Assembly (NCBI RefSeq): GCF_050003625.1
Contig: NC_134397.1
Coordinates: 191,725,063 to 191,789,062 of the forward strand
Length of the DNA: 64,000 nt
DNA from: Haematobia irritans
Taxonomy: Eukaryota > Arthropoda > Insecta > Diptera > Muscidae
Reading direction: 5' to 3'
Below are positions 32,366 to 44,005 of the stretch, in pieces (position 1 is the first letter of the stretch; every line of letters starts with the position of its first letter). Below the pieces are notes generated by a model, which saw nothing but the letters and a program-made list of their open reading frames with translations, was not told the DNA's origin and ran no database searches. Position numbers and translations under genes: made by a program.

Positions 32366-33637
32366 AAGGGTGATACGGTCAAAATTTGGTCAATATAAAC
32401 TTAAAACCTGAACACCCCTCATTTTGAAGGTGTGTGTGTAGAATGTTGCTCCTATTTTGATTTTGGAATTCACTCTTCAGTTGTCAAAATGCCGTCCAAG
32501 CAAGAAGAGCAGCGTATCAAAATTTTGCTCGCGCATCGCGAAAATCCGAGCTACTCGCACGCAAAGCTGGCAAAATCGCTAAAAGTTGCCAAATCAACCG
32601 TTAGAAATGTAATTAAAGTGTTTGGGGAACGTTTGTCGACAGCCAGGAAGTCTGGATCGGGGGGAAATCGAAAACCGGAAGCCGCTGAGACGACAAAGAG
32701 AGTTGCCGGTAGTTTCAAGCGACACCCTAACCTCTCTCTCTCCGAGATGCCGCAAATAAGCTGGGTGTATCGTCTACAACCGTGCATCGAGCCAAAAAAC
32801 GAGCCGGACTATCGACTTACAAGAAGGTAGTGACTCCAAATCGCGATGATAAACAAAATACGACGGCCAAAGCGCGATCCCGGAGGCTGTACACGACGAT
32901 GCTGACGAAGTTTGACTGCGTGGTAATGGACGACGAAACCTACGTCAAAGCCGACAACAAGCAGCTTCCGGGACAGGAGTTTTATACGGCAAAAGGAAGG
33001 GGAAAGGTAGCAGATATTTTCAAGCACATAAAACTGTCAAAGTTCGCAAAGAAACATCTGGTTTGGCAAGCCATTTGTACCTGTGGCTTGAAAAGTAGCA
33101 TTTTCATAGCTTCCGGGACTGTCAACCAAGAAATTTACGTGAAAGAGTGTTTGAATAAACGTCTGCTGCCTTTCCTGAAGAAACACGGTTGTTCCATACT
33201 GTTTTGGCCGGATTTGGGATCTTGCCATTACGGTAAAAAGGCCATGGAGTGGTACGCCGCCAACAACGTGCAGGTGGTTCCCAAGGACAAGAACCCTCCC
33301 AACACGCCAGAGCTCCGCCCAATTGAGAAATACTGGGCTATTGTCAAACGGAACCTAAAGAAGACCAAAAAGACTGCTAAGGACGAGCAGCAGTTCAAGG
33401 CAAACTGGCTTTCTGCGGCGAAGAAGGTGGACAAGGTGGCTGTACAAAATCTGATGGCAGGTGTCAAGCGTGAGGCCCGGCAATTCGTATTTGGAAAAGC
33501 GAGAGCCTAACTGAATATTTTTCCTGAATTTTATACCAATTGAACTTGAAAAAGAAATGTAATTTGATTTTTTAAATAAACGATTTCACCGATTTACACG
33601 CGTTTTCCCTTGACCAAATTTTGACCGTATCACCCTT
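32366..33637 (+). mobile_element. Tc1/mariner DD37E element, copy 4 (complete ends)
   Basis: 1272 bp with both 28-bp terminal repeats and TA at 32364-32365 and 33638-33639. The left flank is mariner-relic or unique sequence, the right flank is E2 repeat. Confidence 0.92.
32489..33510 (+). pseudogene. DD37E transposase, copy 4, one frameshift
   Basis: ATG at 32489 (MPSKQEEQRIKILLAHRENP). The only lesion I see is a two-base expansion of the CT run near 32735 that breaks the frame between the two helix-turn-helix regions. After it, 33510 is reached in one frame through VVMDDETYVKA (Asp), FWPDLGSCHYG (Asp), TPELRPIEKYW (Glu) and a C-terminus ending GKARA with TAA at 33508-33510. The downstream frame has its own ATG at 32782, giving a product without the first DNA-binding helix pair. 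Confidence 0.88.
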
Positions 33638-34096
33638 TATAAGCCCAAGATGTAAAATCGGGAGATCGGTCTATATGGGGGCTCACCATTTTTGGCACAC
33701 CTCTTTATAGTCCTAAAATACCTCTAGATTTTCAATTTCAGGTGAATTGGATATAAACTAGGGTTTTTATAAGCCCAAGAAGTAAAATCAGGAGCTCGGT
33801 TTATATGGGGACTTTATCAAAACCTGGACCGATATAGCCCATCTTCGAACATGACCTGCCTGCAGACAAAAGATGAGGTTGTGCAAAATTTCAGCACGAT
33901 TGCTTCATTATTGAAGACTGTAACATAGCGTGATTATAACAGACAGACAAACGGGCATGGTTATATCGTGTTAGAATTTCTCCCTGATCAAGAATATATA
34001 TACTTTATATAGTCGGAAATCGATATTTCGATGTATTATAAACGGAATGGCAAACTTATTGTACTCCCGTCACCATTCAATGGTGGTGGGTATAAA
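33638..34096 (+). repeat. E2-family fragment (right half)
   Basis: Two units with AGCCCAAGAAGTAAAATCAGG and CTCTAGATTTTCAATTTCAG, then ACAGACAGACAAACGGGCATGG, ATATATACTTTATATAGTCGG and the tail hairpin CACCATTCAATGGTGGTGGGTATA. It ends in an A6 run inside a mariner relic whose uninterrupted form has a T run (on the coding strand) there. Confidence 0.65.
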
Positions 34097-34375
34097 AAAC
34101 ATGCGGTCAGTTGCTTGGAAGTGCTTCGCGCGCGAGCAACTTTTGTTGGATTTGGCTCATCTTGAAATACCCATACAGTCAACTGCTGTTTACTTTCGGG
34201 ATCATACGCGTAAATCGACGATGTCATAGACTGATTCCGATTGTATTTTTGGATCATTTCTTTCGATCAAATCAAAACGACCCTCTTTTTGACAACTTGT
34301 GTGAGATCCAACGCGAATAATTTTTTTGATGGTCAAATGCTCATGCCATATTGAATGTATGGTGATACTAAGGTT
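34097..34375 (-). pseudogene. mariner transposase relic, central part
   Basis: The minus-strand frame reads MIQKYNRNQS, then YAYDPESKQQLTVWVFQDEP, NPTKVARARSTSKQLTACF: a mariner motif around the first catalytic Asp. The Asp-Glu motif itself is deleted, and the upstream part needs two frame changes. Confidence 0.65.
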
Positions 34376-35340
34376 GTATCATGCTAATCCCTAAGGTTGT
34401 CCCAATTTCACTATACATAACAACAACAACTGATATTGGACGACTTAATTTTACTGACAAGGAATGCAAATGAAGTGAAAAATTCATGGCGTAAAGTTTA
34501 GACCCTCTACTATGGGTGAAAATATCTGGTCGGTCTAAAATACAAAGTAACACGTGTTCCACCTCAATTGTAGTTGCTTTGGGTGATGTCACGGTTTGCG
34601 TGGCATGCCTTTCGGAGAAAGTCACTTATGATTCGTCGATGGAAATTTGGTATTGGAGAATTTGCATTAAGGGATGGTGTTGAAATTAAATAATGAAAAT
34701 AACTTGTCAAGCGTTTTATTTAAAATCTAGTTATCATAGATTTCTTGTTATAATTTGTGTATTGAAATGCAAGGCATACTAATGGCGATTTCCATTGGGA
34801 AAAAAGGTGCAACATTCTCGAAAATTTTTCCAAATATAAAGGACACTGTCATAGATTTTGGATCCTGTATCCCTCACAATATTATGAATTAACAATAACT
34901 TTGCAATGACACTATTATTTGAGCGAAAATACAATGAGGGAAAAAGTAGTGTAACACCAGGGCAACATATTTTTTGCGAAACGAAAACGCCCTAAGATTT
35001 TTGTGTTAAGATTTTCTATAATTTTTGTTCATTTTGAATTTTATGAGTCTCAGTCGTTTTTGAATTCTCGTCAGAATAAATATAATTTGTTTTTGTAAAT
35101 ATTCGTGTTTCGATTCAATTATTTTTCCAACAGTTTATTTCATTAACTCGTGTGACGCCCTCACAGCGAGATGGTTCGAAGTGGCTTTTTGTACAATTTT
35201 TAGATCTTGGCCAAACGGAATAGATCTTACATCATAATTGAAATTATTAATCTTGAGCCGAACCACTTCTCAATGCCATCCAGACATATTTTTACTCTGG
35301 TCTGGTCATTTAGTCTGTTGCGTGAAGCCTACGCAGGTGT
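34376..35340 (+). other. intron without clear features
   Basis: About 970 bp of unique-looking sequence; no ORF above background and no repeat recognised. Confidence 0.3.
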
Positions 35341-35641
35341 AGTGGCAGTCCGATATTCCAGGCTCACTTAGACCATTGTGGTACCACAGATGTGTTGCCC
35401 GATTCCATGTTTAGCTCAATGACAAGGGACCTTTTTTTATAGCCGAGTTCGAACGACATTTCATATTGCAGGGAAACCACTTAGAGAAGCTTTAAAACGC
35501 TCAGAAATATTACCAGCCTTGCTGAGGGGGGATAATCCATCGCTTAAAAAGCTTCTTAGTGTTCGTCGAAGCAGAGATTTAATCCGCGAATCCCCTTGAA
35601 TGCAAAGCAGACATGCTAACCATTGCACCATGGTGGCTCCC
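35341..35641 (-). mobile_element. tRNA-derived SINE, copy S6 (diverged)
   Basis: AGTGGCAGTCCGATATTCC to ACCATGGTGGCTCC follows the SINE in reverse with many substitutions and a deletion around the GTGATACCACAG box. An old copy; no clear target duplication. Confidence 0.7.
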
Positions 35642-35649
35642 ATGGGCCA

Positions 35650-35935
35650 TACCGAACCACTTTTAGGTATGGCCCTCATATCCTCAGATTTCACTTCTAG
35701 AGTCTCCTGAAAGAACAAGCTTCACACGATCTGATTGATCAATATCGGTCTATGAACAAATCTCCAGGAGCTCCGGAGCTTTTTGCAGGTCAATTTTATC
35801 CGATGCTACCATACAAAAATCGGTCCATAATTATATGTAGCCCCCATATAAACCGATAGCCAAATTTGAGGTCTTAAAGCTTATGGAGAAACAAAATTTA
35901 TCCGATCTGGTTGAAATCTGGTTTACGATATATGA
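35650..35935 (-). repeat. diverged E3 fragment (copy h)
   Basis: TTCACTTCTAGAGTCTCCTG, GTAGCCCCCATATAAACCGA and TTATCCGATCTGGTTGAAAT are E3 unit motifs in reverse orientation. Confidence 0.45.
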
Positions 35936-36119
35936 CTTCTACCTATCAAGCACAAATGCGTCAATTTTGGTTTGAGTGTTAGAGGAATCGTAAACATTTC
36001 CTGCAAGAAAATCGGATGAAGTAAAGCTTTTTTATCTAATATGAAATCTAATTTCTGTAGATTTCTACTCACTTTACTCGAATGAGCACAAAAGTAAAAT
36101 AAGAAAATTTTAATTTTAG

Positions 36120-37060
36120 TTTGGCGCAAGATCGGTGTATATGGGTGCAATTTTCTTTATGGACCCAAAATACTTGTAGATTTCCAATTTCAGGCATATC
36201 GGATAAAAATTGTAGTGTTTACATGTCCTAGAATAGAAATCAGGAGATAGGTTTATGTGGAGGCTATATTAATACCAGGACCGATATTAAAATCAGGAGT
36301 TCTGTCTACATGTCTATACTAAAACATGGACCAATACGCACCGTATTTAACACACCTATACGTGGACCTAAAATATCTCAATTTCCGGCAAATCGGGTAG
36401 GTTAGGTTAGGTTATGTGGCAGCCCGATGTATCAGGCTCACTTAGACTATTCAGTCCATTGTGATACCACAGTGGTGAACTTCTCTCTTATCACTGAGTG
36501 CTGCCCGATTCCATGTTAAGCTCAATGACAAGGGACCTCCTTTTTATAGCCGAGTCCGAACGGCGTTCCACATTCCAGTGAAACCACTTAGAGAAGCTTT
36601 GAAACCCTCAGAAATGTCACCAGCATTACTGAGGTGGGATAATCCACCGCTGAAAAACTTTTTGGTGTTCGGTCGTAGCAGGAATCGAACCCACGACCTT
36701 GTGTATGCAAGGCGGGCATGCTAACCATTGCACCACGGTGGCTCCTCGGCAAATCGGGTAAAAATTCCTAGAAGTAAATATGAAGAACGGTCTACATTTG
36801 CGTTATACCGAAACATGCAAATACATACCATATTAGGCACTCCTAGCTGTGGAGCCAAAATTACTCTACATTTCTAATTTAAGGCAAATCGAATAAAAAC
36901 TGCGAAAACGAATTTGTGCCAAGTTTCAGAACGATAGGACCATTATTGAAAAATGTAGCGCGGTTGCAATAGACAGACGAAAAGTGTAAGATCGAAAGAG
37001 TGACATCTTTAGATTTTTTTAACATACATCGTCCAGAGTCGGGAATCTATATATTGAAGG
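36120..37060 (+). repeat. E2-family fragment (copy d) split by a SINE
   Basis: Units with GATCGGTGTATATGGGTGC, ACTTGTAGATTTCCAATTTC and GGTTTATGTGGAGGCTATAT, then a diverged tail (AGACAGACGAAAAGTG, GAGTCGGGAATCTATATATT). SINE S4 interrupts it at 36400-36746. Confidence 0.5.
36400..36746 (-). mobile_element. tRNA-derived SINE, copy S4
   Basis: Full-length, near-identical to S2. A perfect 14-bp target duplication CGGCAAATCGGGTA lies at 36386-36399 and 36747-36760, in an E2 unit. Confidence 0.92.
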
Positions 37061-37579
37061 GTTACAAACTGAACGTCAAACTTATTTCCCATGTACCGAT
37101 ATTCGGATTAGCAAATCGCAAAATATTCATTTTCATATTTCCTTAATCCTGTTTCAGGATTAAAATTTGTGTTTTGTTGTTTTTATTCGATTTCAAGATC
37201 TCTAAGATCTCAAGCTTAACAAACCTATTGATATTGACTTAAAAATTTGGCAAAAAATATCTTTTATTGAAAAACTCAAATTGAAATTGGATTGGAAGCC
37301 CAGGAAAATCTCAAACTTTCCGTTATAAGGCGAATAAATTTTTGCGATTTACGATAACGAATCGGAACCATATGGTGGAAAAGTTTACAATTATTGTAAT
37401 CATGTAATAATTATAATGTTTGGCAGAGTAGAACTCCAATTATAATTTAGCTAAAAATAATAATTTGAAGATTTTTCTATCCAATTTACTATTGTGTTGT
37501 TTAAAGTTTAGTTGTTTCCACTTCTCTGTTACCATTATATTCATCTTGTTTACCTATTTTTTTTATGACTACTTAACAG

Positions 37580-37802
37580 ATTTACCTATTGGACGATGCT
37601 GAATGCAGTGAATTATGCACCTGTGGCGAATCTCTTACACTCACCTGTCATGCCCTTTGCGTGCCATTTGCTCCATGCCGTACCGCTTTGGCATTCTACA
37701 GTCATGCATCACCCGCATATCAAGCTTTCCGTGGACGTTGTCTCTGCTATTCGGGAAGTTTTATCTGTATGAAACCACCATTGGGTGACTATTCATTACC
37801 GG
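37580..37802 (+). CDS. Gfrl: Gfrl-like receptor, exon E: second cysteine-rich module
   Basis: The acceptor ACTTAACAG ends at 37579 and the donor GTAAGT starts at 37803. The frame is IYLLDDAECSELCTCGESLT, then LTCHALCVPFAPCRTALAFY, SHASPAYQAFRGRCLCYSGS, FICMKPPLGDYSLP, one base into a Gly codon. Ten cysteines in 74 residues, with C-x-C motifs (CTC, CLC) like those in GDNF/GAS1 domains, point to a second disulphide-bonded module. Together with exon D it would form one extracellular unit. Strong coding evidence: cysteine pattern, no stops, and phases agreeing on both sides. Confidence 0.82.
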
Positions 37803-38724
37803 GTAAGTGTACACAATGCTCGTGGAGGATTCAAGAAATGAATGGGATGAAATTTCAACAGTTAGCTAGCAAGACGATAACCTGCGTGTCAGCCATTTCT
37901 GGTCGGGTATCAATGTATTTTTCTTTCTTTTGATAACTGGCAAGACTGCAACCAAGTGGAGTTGTTAGCGAACTTTATTTTACAGTAGATAAGTGACAGA
38001 TTTTTGGGGTTTGATCGTTCTATGAACATTAAAATATGAGGGTGAATAGGGAAATCAAAGGTTTTATTTTGAGTGATATATAGGAGGAACATTCAATATA
38101 GCAAATTTAAGGAAACCTATTTTGTTTTCTGCGATATCGTTAATCAGGATGTTGAGTTTCCCTAAAACCGTTAATGAAGTGATAGATTTGAACTGCAAAT
38201 ATATGTTGATATTTGGATTCCGGCTTTCAATGTAAATTAATACATAGCACTATATGTGACTCAGCCTTCCTTGCCTTAGAATTTTAATATTGAAGCATTG
38301 GAAAAGACTGATCTATTGCACTTTTAGTTAAGAATATTTTCAATTTCCTACAATTTCTTGGGAATTGTTAAAAGATCGGGCGCCACCAAAAGAAATTCAG
38401 CTATTATATTATTTATTTTTTAGTTTTATTCGTTAAAAGCAAAAATATTGAAACCAACATCAAATATTAGAATCAGTATAGATTTGTTGGAATTGGGAAA
38501 CTTTGGTACGAATTATGGCCTTCAATTAAATACCTCTTGTGTGAGGCGTAAGCAAATTTTAGGGCATATAGCTTTAGATTACTGGCGGATCTGGAAAACG
38601 TTAACTTAAGCAGTCTGTTAATGTTTTTGGAACAATCTGGTTGGTTCAACAGAAGAAAATAATCGAGAAGGTTCAGCGTTTAAAATTAGAAGTGCCCATA
38701 TGTAATAGGTACTTTTGGTTAATG
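37803..38724 (+). other. intron without clear features
   Basis: About 920 bp of AT-rich sequence, no repeat family or ORF recognised. Confidence 0.3.
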
Positions 38725-38806
38725 TGACATCACAATGGGCTGAATACTCTTAGTGAGCCTGAAACTTAATCGGGCTGCCACTTTAACCTAACCTTTGGCC
38801 TTCAAA
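38725..38806 (+). repeat. SINE 3'-tail fragment
   Basis: GTGACATCACAATGGGCTGA to GCTGCCACTTTAACCTAACC: the last 80 bp of the SINE, without the head. Confidence 0.65.
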
Positions 38807-38990
38807 GTCTGTCAAAGATATCACACACTGAAAATGACTATGCGATTTTTGGGTCAATTCCCGGTGAAGCGCTTCTTGAGATGATCGACATTATGGTGTT
38901 TTTTAGTCCAACCTTACTCTCCAAAATTGCCCAACGGATTGAGATCCGTAGATTTTGGTGGCCATTGTGTGATAGAAATTAAGCGATGTA
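38807..38990 (-). pseudogene. Tc1/mariner transposase relic, C-terminal part
   Basis: The minus strand gives WPPKSTDLNPLGNFGE, a stop, then GWTKKHHNVDHLKKRFTGN: the WPAxSPDLNPL-type motif that carries the third catalytic residue of Tc1-like transposases, with several stops. An old fragment. Confidence 0.4.
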
Positions 38991-38996
38991 CCTCTT

Positions 38997-40622
38997 TATA
39001 CCCTTCACCACTACTGTGGTACAGGGTATAATAAGTTTGTGCATTTGTATGTAACGCCAAGAAATAGTGTTCATAGACCCATCTTTTAGTATACCGATCG
39101 GCTTAGAATTAAATTCTGAGTCGATTTAGCGATGTCCGTCTTTCTGTCTGTCTGTCCGTCCGTCCGTCCGTCTGTCTGTATATGTAATTTTGTGCACAAA
39201 GTGCAGCTCGCAATTGAAGTCCGATGGTCCTCAAATTTGGCATAGGGCCGTTTCTTGGGGCAGAGACAATCGCTATTGGTTTTGGAAAACATCGGTTCAG
39301 ATTTAGATATAGCTGCCATATATATTTATCACCGATTTGGTCATAGTTAGCGTGTTTATCAGCCGATTTTCTTGAAATACCGTACATCCAATTTTTTATG
39401 AATCTCGAAGATCTTGAAAAATGTTAGCCAAATCGGTTCAGATTTAGATATAGCTCCCATATATATCTTTCGTCCGATTTAGACTCATATGGCCACAGAG
39501 GCCAAAGTTTACTACCGATCTTCGTGAAATTTTGCACAGAGGGTAGAATTGACATTCTACCAATGCTTGGTAAATTTGATTGAAATCGGTTCAAATTTAG
39601 ATATAGCTCCCATATATATCTTTCGTCCGATTTGAACTTATATGGCCACAAAAGCCAGAGTTTTGCCGTGATTTGCTTCAAATTTTGCACAAGGGGTACT
39701 TTTAATAGTATTGTTAAATATGCCCAATTTTGTTAAAATCGGTTCTGATTTAGATATAGCTCCCATATATATCTTTCGTCCGATTTAGACTCATATGGCC
39801 ACAGAGGCCAAAGTTTACTACCGATCTTAGTGAAATTTTGCACAGAAGGTAGAATTGACATTCTACCAATGCTTGGTAAATTTGATTGAAATCGGTTCAA
39901 ATTTAGTTATAGCTCCCATATATATCTTTCGCCCGGTTTGGACTTATATGGTCTCAAAAGCCAGAGTTTTGCCCTGACTTGCTTCAAATTTTGCACAAGC
40001 GGTACTTTTAACGATACTATTGTATGTGCCAAATATGGTAAAAATCGATTCAGATTTAGATATAGCTCCCATATATATCTTTCGTCCGATTTGTACTTAT
40101 ATGGCCTCAAAATCCAGGGTTTTGCCGTGATTTGCTTCAAATTTCGCACAAGGAGTACGTTTAGTAGTATCGGTAATTGTGCCAAATTTGGTTGAAATCG
40201 GTTCAGATTTAGATATGGATCCCACATATATCTTCCGTCCTATTTGCACTCATATGACCAGGGGGCCAATTATACTCCCATTTACGTGAAATTTCGCATA
40301 GATAGCAGAATTATTAATCTAACTATACATGTCAAATTTAGTCAAGATTCAGATTATATATAGCTCCCATATATACGTACACCAGAGTTGGGGAAATATG
40401 TTATGGTAGACTGTTACACATTTTAGACCCATTTTCAATGGAAGTTTCCTACAATTAACTAGATAGCGTTAGCCGATTTAAATTTTAATTCTAGAGATTT
40501 TGTAGAAGTAAAAAAATTGTATCCTTTATATAGCTTTCAGCAAATGTGATGTAGTTTAGATAGATAGGGGTGAAGGGTATAATATAGTCGGCCCCGCCCG
40601 ACTTTAGACTTTACTTACTTGT
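38997..40622 (-). repeat. E6 element (E4-related), complete, reversed
   Basis: The terminal hairpin TATACCCTTCACCACTACTG/TGGTACAGGGTATAATAA is at 38997-39037, followed by a GTCCGTCCGTCCGTCTG run (about 39150-39178). Five units of about 150-310 bp follow (GATATAGCTCCCATATATAT, CTTTCGTCCGATTTAGACTC). The head is GGCCCCGCCCGACTTTAGAC...CTTGT at 40590-40622, followed by TTTT. About 1.6 kb. Confidence 0.7.
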
Positions 40623-41195
40623 TTTTATCCTATTCGTGGTTGACACGAGTGCGATTGTGTTGAGTCAATATTGTGAATTCAATATTGTCTTTATGACATT
40701 TTCCCGATAACAATCGGCATTTAGTTTAACCCCACGGTCGACCAATATGACCCTGGATTGATCATCGACCGTTGAAGCTACTCACAATACCAAATGTGGC
40801 ACTTGAGTTCTCGTGGACAATCGAAGGGACATTATCAACTGACCTATTCGTAGAAGTTTTTAGAGTAAGGACCAGAACTCACTTCAGTGATTCAGAACCT
40901 AATCCACCTGAGAAACAGGGAATATAAACAAATTGGAACCTTCGTCACTAGGTCTGGCATTTGTGAATGGGTAAAAACATACTTCAAAAATTCAGAGGTG
41001 AAATGTTTGTTATACGATATGAAATTTGTGAAGACTTGTTGGACCAGATGCTCTGTGGTCCTTTCCGAATATTTCTCCATCGTGCCAATTTTACATTTTT
41101 TATACGACTTCCAAGGTTTGAATTCTTTAAACAGTTCGAGCTGAGGTTTGCTAGATGTGGTGGAAAATTGTATGGTCCCATGGTAGCACACAGCC
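40623..41195 (+). other. intron without clear features
   Basis: Short ORFs occur on both strands, but none resembles a known protein or continues past 120 residues. I see no repeat. Confidence 0.3.
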
Positions 41196-41360
41196 ACTGT
41201 TGTGAAATGGTTAGCACCTTCCTGGGTTCAATCCTAGTTTCGACCGAAATATTTTCAGCGGTGTTTAATCCTCACTCAGTAATGCTGATCACAACAAGTT
41301 TCTCTAATATGAAACGCTGTTCGGACTAGACTATACAAAGGAGATCCCTTGAAAACCTCC
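41196..41360 (+). repeat. diverged SINE copy S7 (partial)
   Basis: GAAATGGTTAGCACCTTCCTGG with GGTTCAATCCTAGTTTCGAC (B-box degenerate), TTTTCAGCGGTG and ACGCTGTTCGGACTAGAC follow the SINE with many changes. Confidence 0.55.
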
Positions 41361-42192
41361 TCGATTCGATTGATATCTGTGCCCAGTATGTGAGGTGTTT
41401 TAGTTTGAAACAAAATTAATTCAGAAGAAGTCGGTGTTCAAATTTCGTATCTTGATCCTGGTCAGACGCGAGGTGAGAACGTTGCTATTTTCTTCAATTC
41501 AATGAATGAACCATCCGACGTGGGAATCGTTGATCTTTTACAATACTCCAGATAGTCAATGGGTATCAAACCTTGGGAATATCATAAAACCGTGCGACTT
41601 ATACCTTCTTCGGAAGGCGTTCACAATTTCGAATATTTCATGGTTTCGTATTTGAACCAATAGATCAATTTTTCTATGACTGACCTAGTACCGTTTCATT
41701 ATCGTGTTTTATTTCTTCAGTTAGTCGATGTGGATCATACCTTGTGAATCGCAGAAAAAGGAGGGCGAGTCATTGTCTTCATAGAAGCCTATTTGCAGAG
41801 TGCAATCTTCAGTTTGAAAGAGTGGTTTTGACGACTGTCATGAATTCACACCGAAGTTCCTTTTGGATTGCTCTTAACCAACATCAAAAAGGGTCTATGG
41901 GTGCGCATGTCCTCCAAGAGTAAATAAACGTCGGGCCCATTTAGTCGTAATTTTTCTCATGTCCCATGTTCATGTCTACCTTTTGATGGTAGACAGCGCC
42001 GATATGCTCTTTGAATCGAATTTCTATCCAGAACATCTAAGCAGTACAAATCGCGACAGTATTGCCAGATTGTTGGATGAAATCTCATTATTAGTAATAT
42101 ATTGTCTCTTGAGTTTCCCAAACGAAACGGTGAGAGCAAGAGTTTAACCAACAGCTCCCGTAATTTTTAGAGAGATGTAAAAACATCAACTG

Positions 42193-42431
42193 CACCCAGA
42201 GAAGGAATATGATCACCTCAAACATGTTTTAAGAGCAAAATGTTATTTTTGGGTGGTGACCATGTAACATGGTTTTCGCAACCATGTTATTTTCTCGAAA
42301 ATCATGTATCTGATTGCGGCAAGCATGTTATATTTGACGAGAAAATAAAATTTAGTGACAAACTGGTTACATGGTCACCATACAAAAATAACATTTTTCT
42401 CTTAAAACATGTTTGATTCCTTCTCTGCGTG
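42193..42431. mobile_element. fold-back MITE with long inverted repeats
   Basis: Ends CACCCAGAGAAGGAATATGA and CCTTCTCTGCGTG are inverted, and the match continues for about 60 bp (AACATGTTTTAAGAGCAAAA with its complement). GGTGACCATGTAACATGG near 42258 pairs with CTGGTTACATGGTCACC near 42363-42380. Almost the whole 239 bp can fold into one long stem. The ends resemble CACGCAGA at 16730. No ORF. Confidence 0.65.
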
Positions 42432-43088
42432 TGCATAACAATTTTGATCACCTATAATCCTAGCCTACTATACCAACCTCATTTTCAAGGACAACTGGCT
42501 GTGAGGACACGTCTCTGTGTTAGATTATGTTATAGCCACAGGGTAATGATTTTATTTTATGATGAATGATGATTAAATAGAATGGTTGTGGAAGGTGGAA
42601 TAAAAGATAGCAATAGAGCAACGTGAAGAACTAATGGGAAGAATCACCAATGCGTCTGGTTTATAGTTTCTAAAATATCATATCTTCTCCCATTCTCATG
42701 CCCATCTTTGAGTTTTGATTGAAGATTCTTTTACATCGAGTCGTGGTCATAATGGTTTCTTTTGCACCTTTCGCCACTTCACAGTTTCACTATTCCTTTG
42801 TTTGTTTCCCATTAAAGTACTTTGAGGTTGAATAGTGAAGAGGAGTTGTTTGTTTACACATCTACACATCTAACATAATGAGCAGAAATATGCGTGTTTT
42901 GCCCAGCATCATTATCATCGTCAAAGGGTCACAGGTGTTGTGGAGTAGCAACACCCAAAGGGAATTACATTGAAATGCCAACGAAATGCAATATTCCATT
43001 CGTTTCACCTCGGAAAGACAAAATTTGATACGATTTTCATTTCTCATTTTCCTCGCTCTTTTTTTCTCGTGTTTCCCTTTTGGCACAG
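42432..43088 (+). other. intron before exon F
   Basis: Unique sequence. It ends with a strong pyrimidine tract (CTCGCTCTTTTTTTCTCGTG, TTTCCCTTTTGG) and the acceptor CACAG at 43088. Confidence 0.4.
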
Positions 43089-43216
43089 GTGGAGTATTCC
43101 TTATGCTTGGCTATAGTGCTACCGATGAAGCTTTATTGCGACCCCATACTAATTTGGGTGTCCAGGATGCTGTCAGAGCTTTGCAGCAATATGTTAACAC
43201 ATACATTGATAACCAG
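43089..43216 (+). CDS. Gfrl: Gfrl-like receptor, exon F
   Basis: The acceptor TGGCACAG ends at 43088 and the donor GTGAGT begins at 43217. Two bases complete a Gly codon from exon E; then GVFLMLGYSATDEALLRPHT, NLGVQDAVRALQQYVNTYID, NQ, ending in phase 0. The second half is likely helical and lacks cysteines. It belongs to the part between the second cysteine module and the membrane-proximal region. Confidence 0.82.
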
Positions 43217-43375
43217 GTGAGTTATGAGATGTGATAATTAATATCCTGAAGGATTGGAGGGAAAATATAATCAATTATTTGTTTTATTAATTCTCTTGAA
43301 TATTTGATAATGAATTTATTCAATTTAATATTAATGTTTTCTCTTCTCTTGGTTTTCGTGAATTCTTGTATATAG

Positions 43376-43486
43376 ACCCAATGTACCTTGACGCTATTCA
43401 ATATGACAGAGGAGAATATTATAATTGCAGCAAGATTACCCCATGATGTTAAGCTTAAAGCTATTGAATTGTTGAAGAAGGAAAAG
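43376..43486 (+). CDS. Gfrl: Gfrl-like receptor, exon G
   Basis: The acceptor TTGTATATAG ends at 43375; the intron before it is 159 nt. The frame gives TQCTLTLFNMTEENIIIAAR, LPHDVKLKAIELLKKEK, phase 0 at both ends, donor GTAAGT at 43487. One cysteine and one N-glycosylation sequon (N-M-T), which fits an extracellular position. Confidence 0.82.
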
Positions 43487-43765
43487 GTAAGTTTTTGTAT
43501 AAAATATGCAGATAAAGCAAATGATAGAATGTAGACTCTATGTTATCTTGCAAAAAGGAGGACAGCCAATAACGGCGCTATGTATATGGGTCTCAAGAAA
43601 CTTAGCCCTAAAACCTAGATGAAGTAGAACACCACACAGTTGTATGGAAAGCAAGTGCACCAAATATATATGTTTTTTGGAGAATAACTTCATTTTATTT
43701 TTGGAGCCTGTTTGCATTATGAAAATTAATCTTAAGAAATAAAAAGTTTCTAGGATTGTGTTTTT
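43487..43765 (+). other. intron without clear features
   Basis: Short unique stretch before the E3 element; nothing recognised. Confidence 0.3.
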
Positions 43766-44005
43766 TATACCCTCCACCATAGGATGGGGGTATATTAACT
43801 TTATCATTTGTAGGTCGTATGGTATTGCAAATGGGCCATATCGGTCCACTTTTACGTATAGCCCCCATATAAACCGAAGCTCAGATTTTGGCTTACGGAG
43901 CCTCTTGAAGTAGCAAAATTCATCCGATCCGGTTGAAATTTGGTACATGGTGTTAGCATATGGTCTCTAACAACCACGCAAAAATTGGTCCACATCGGTC
44001 CATAC

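Noticed and set aside
39150..39180. GTCCGT/GACGGAC runs as independent microsatellites (also 46380, 49085, 53615 and 63795)
   Set aside because: They sit at a constant position near the tail of E2-E6 elements and belong to them.
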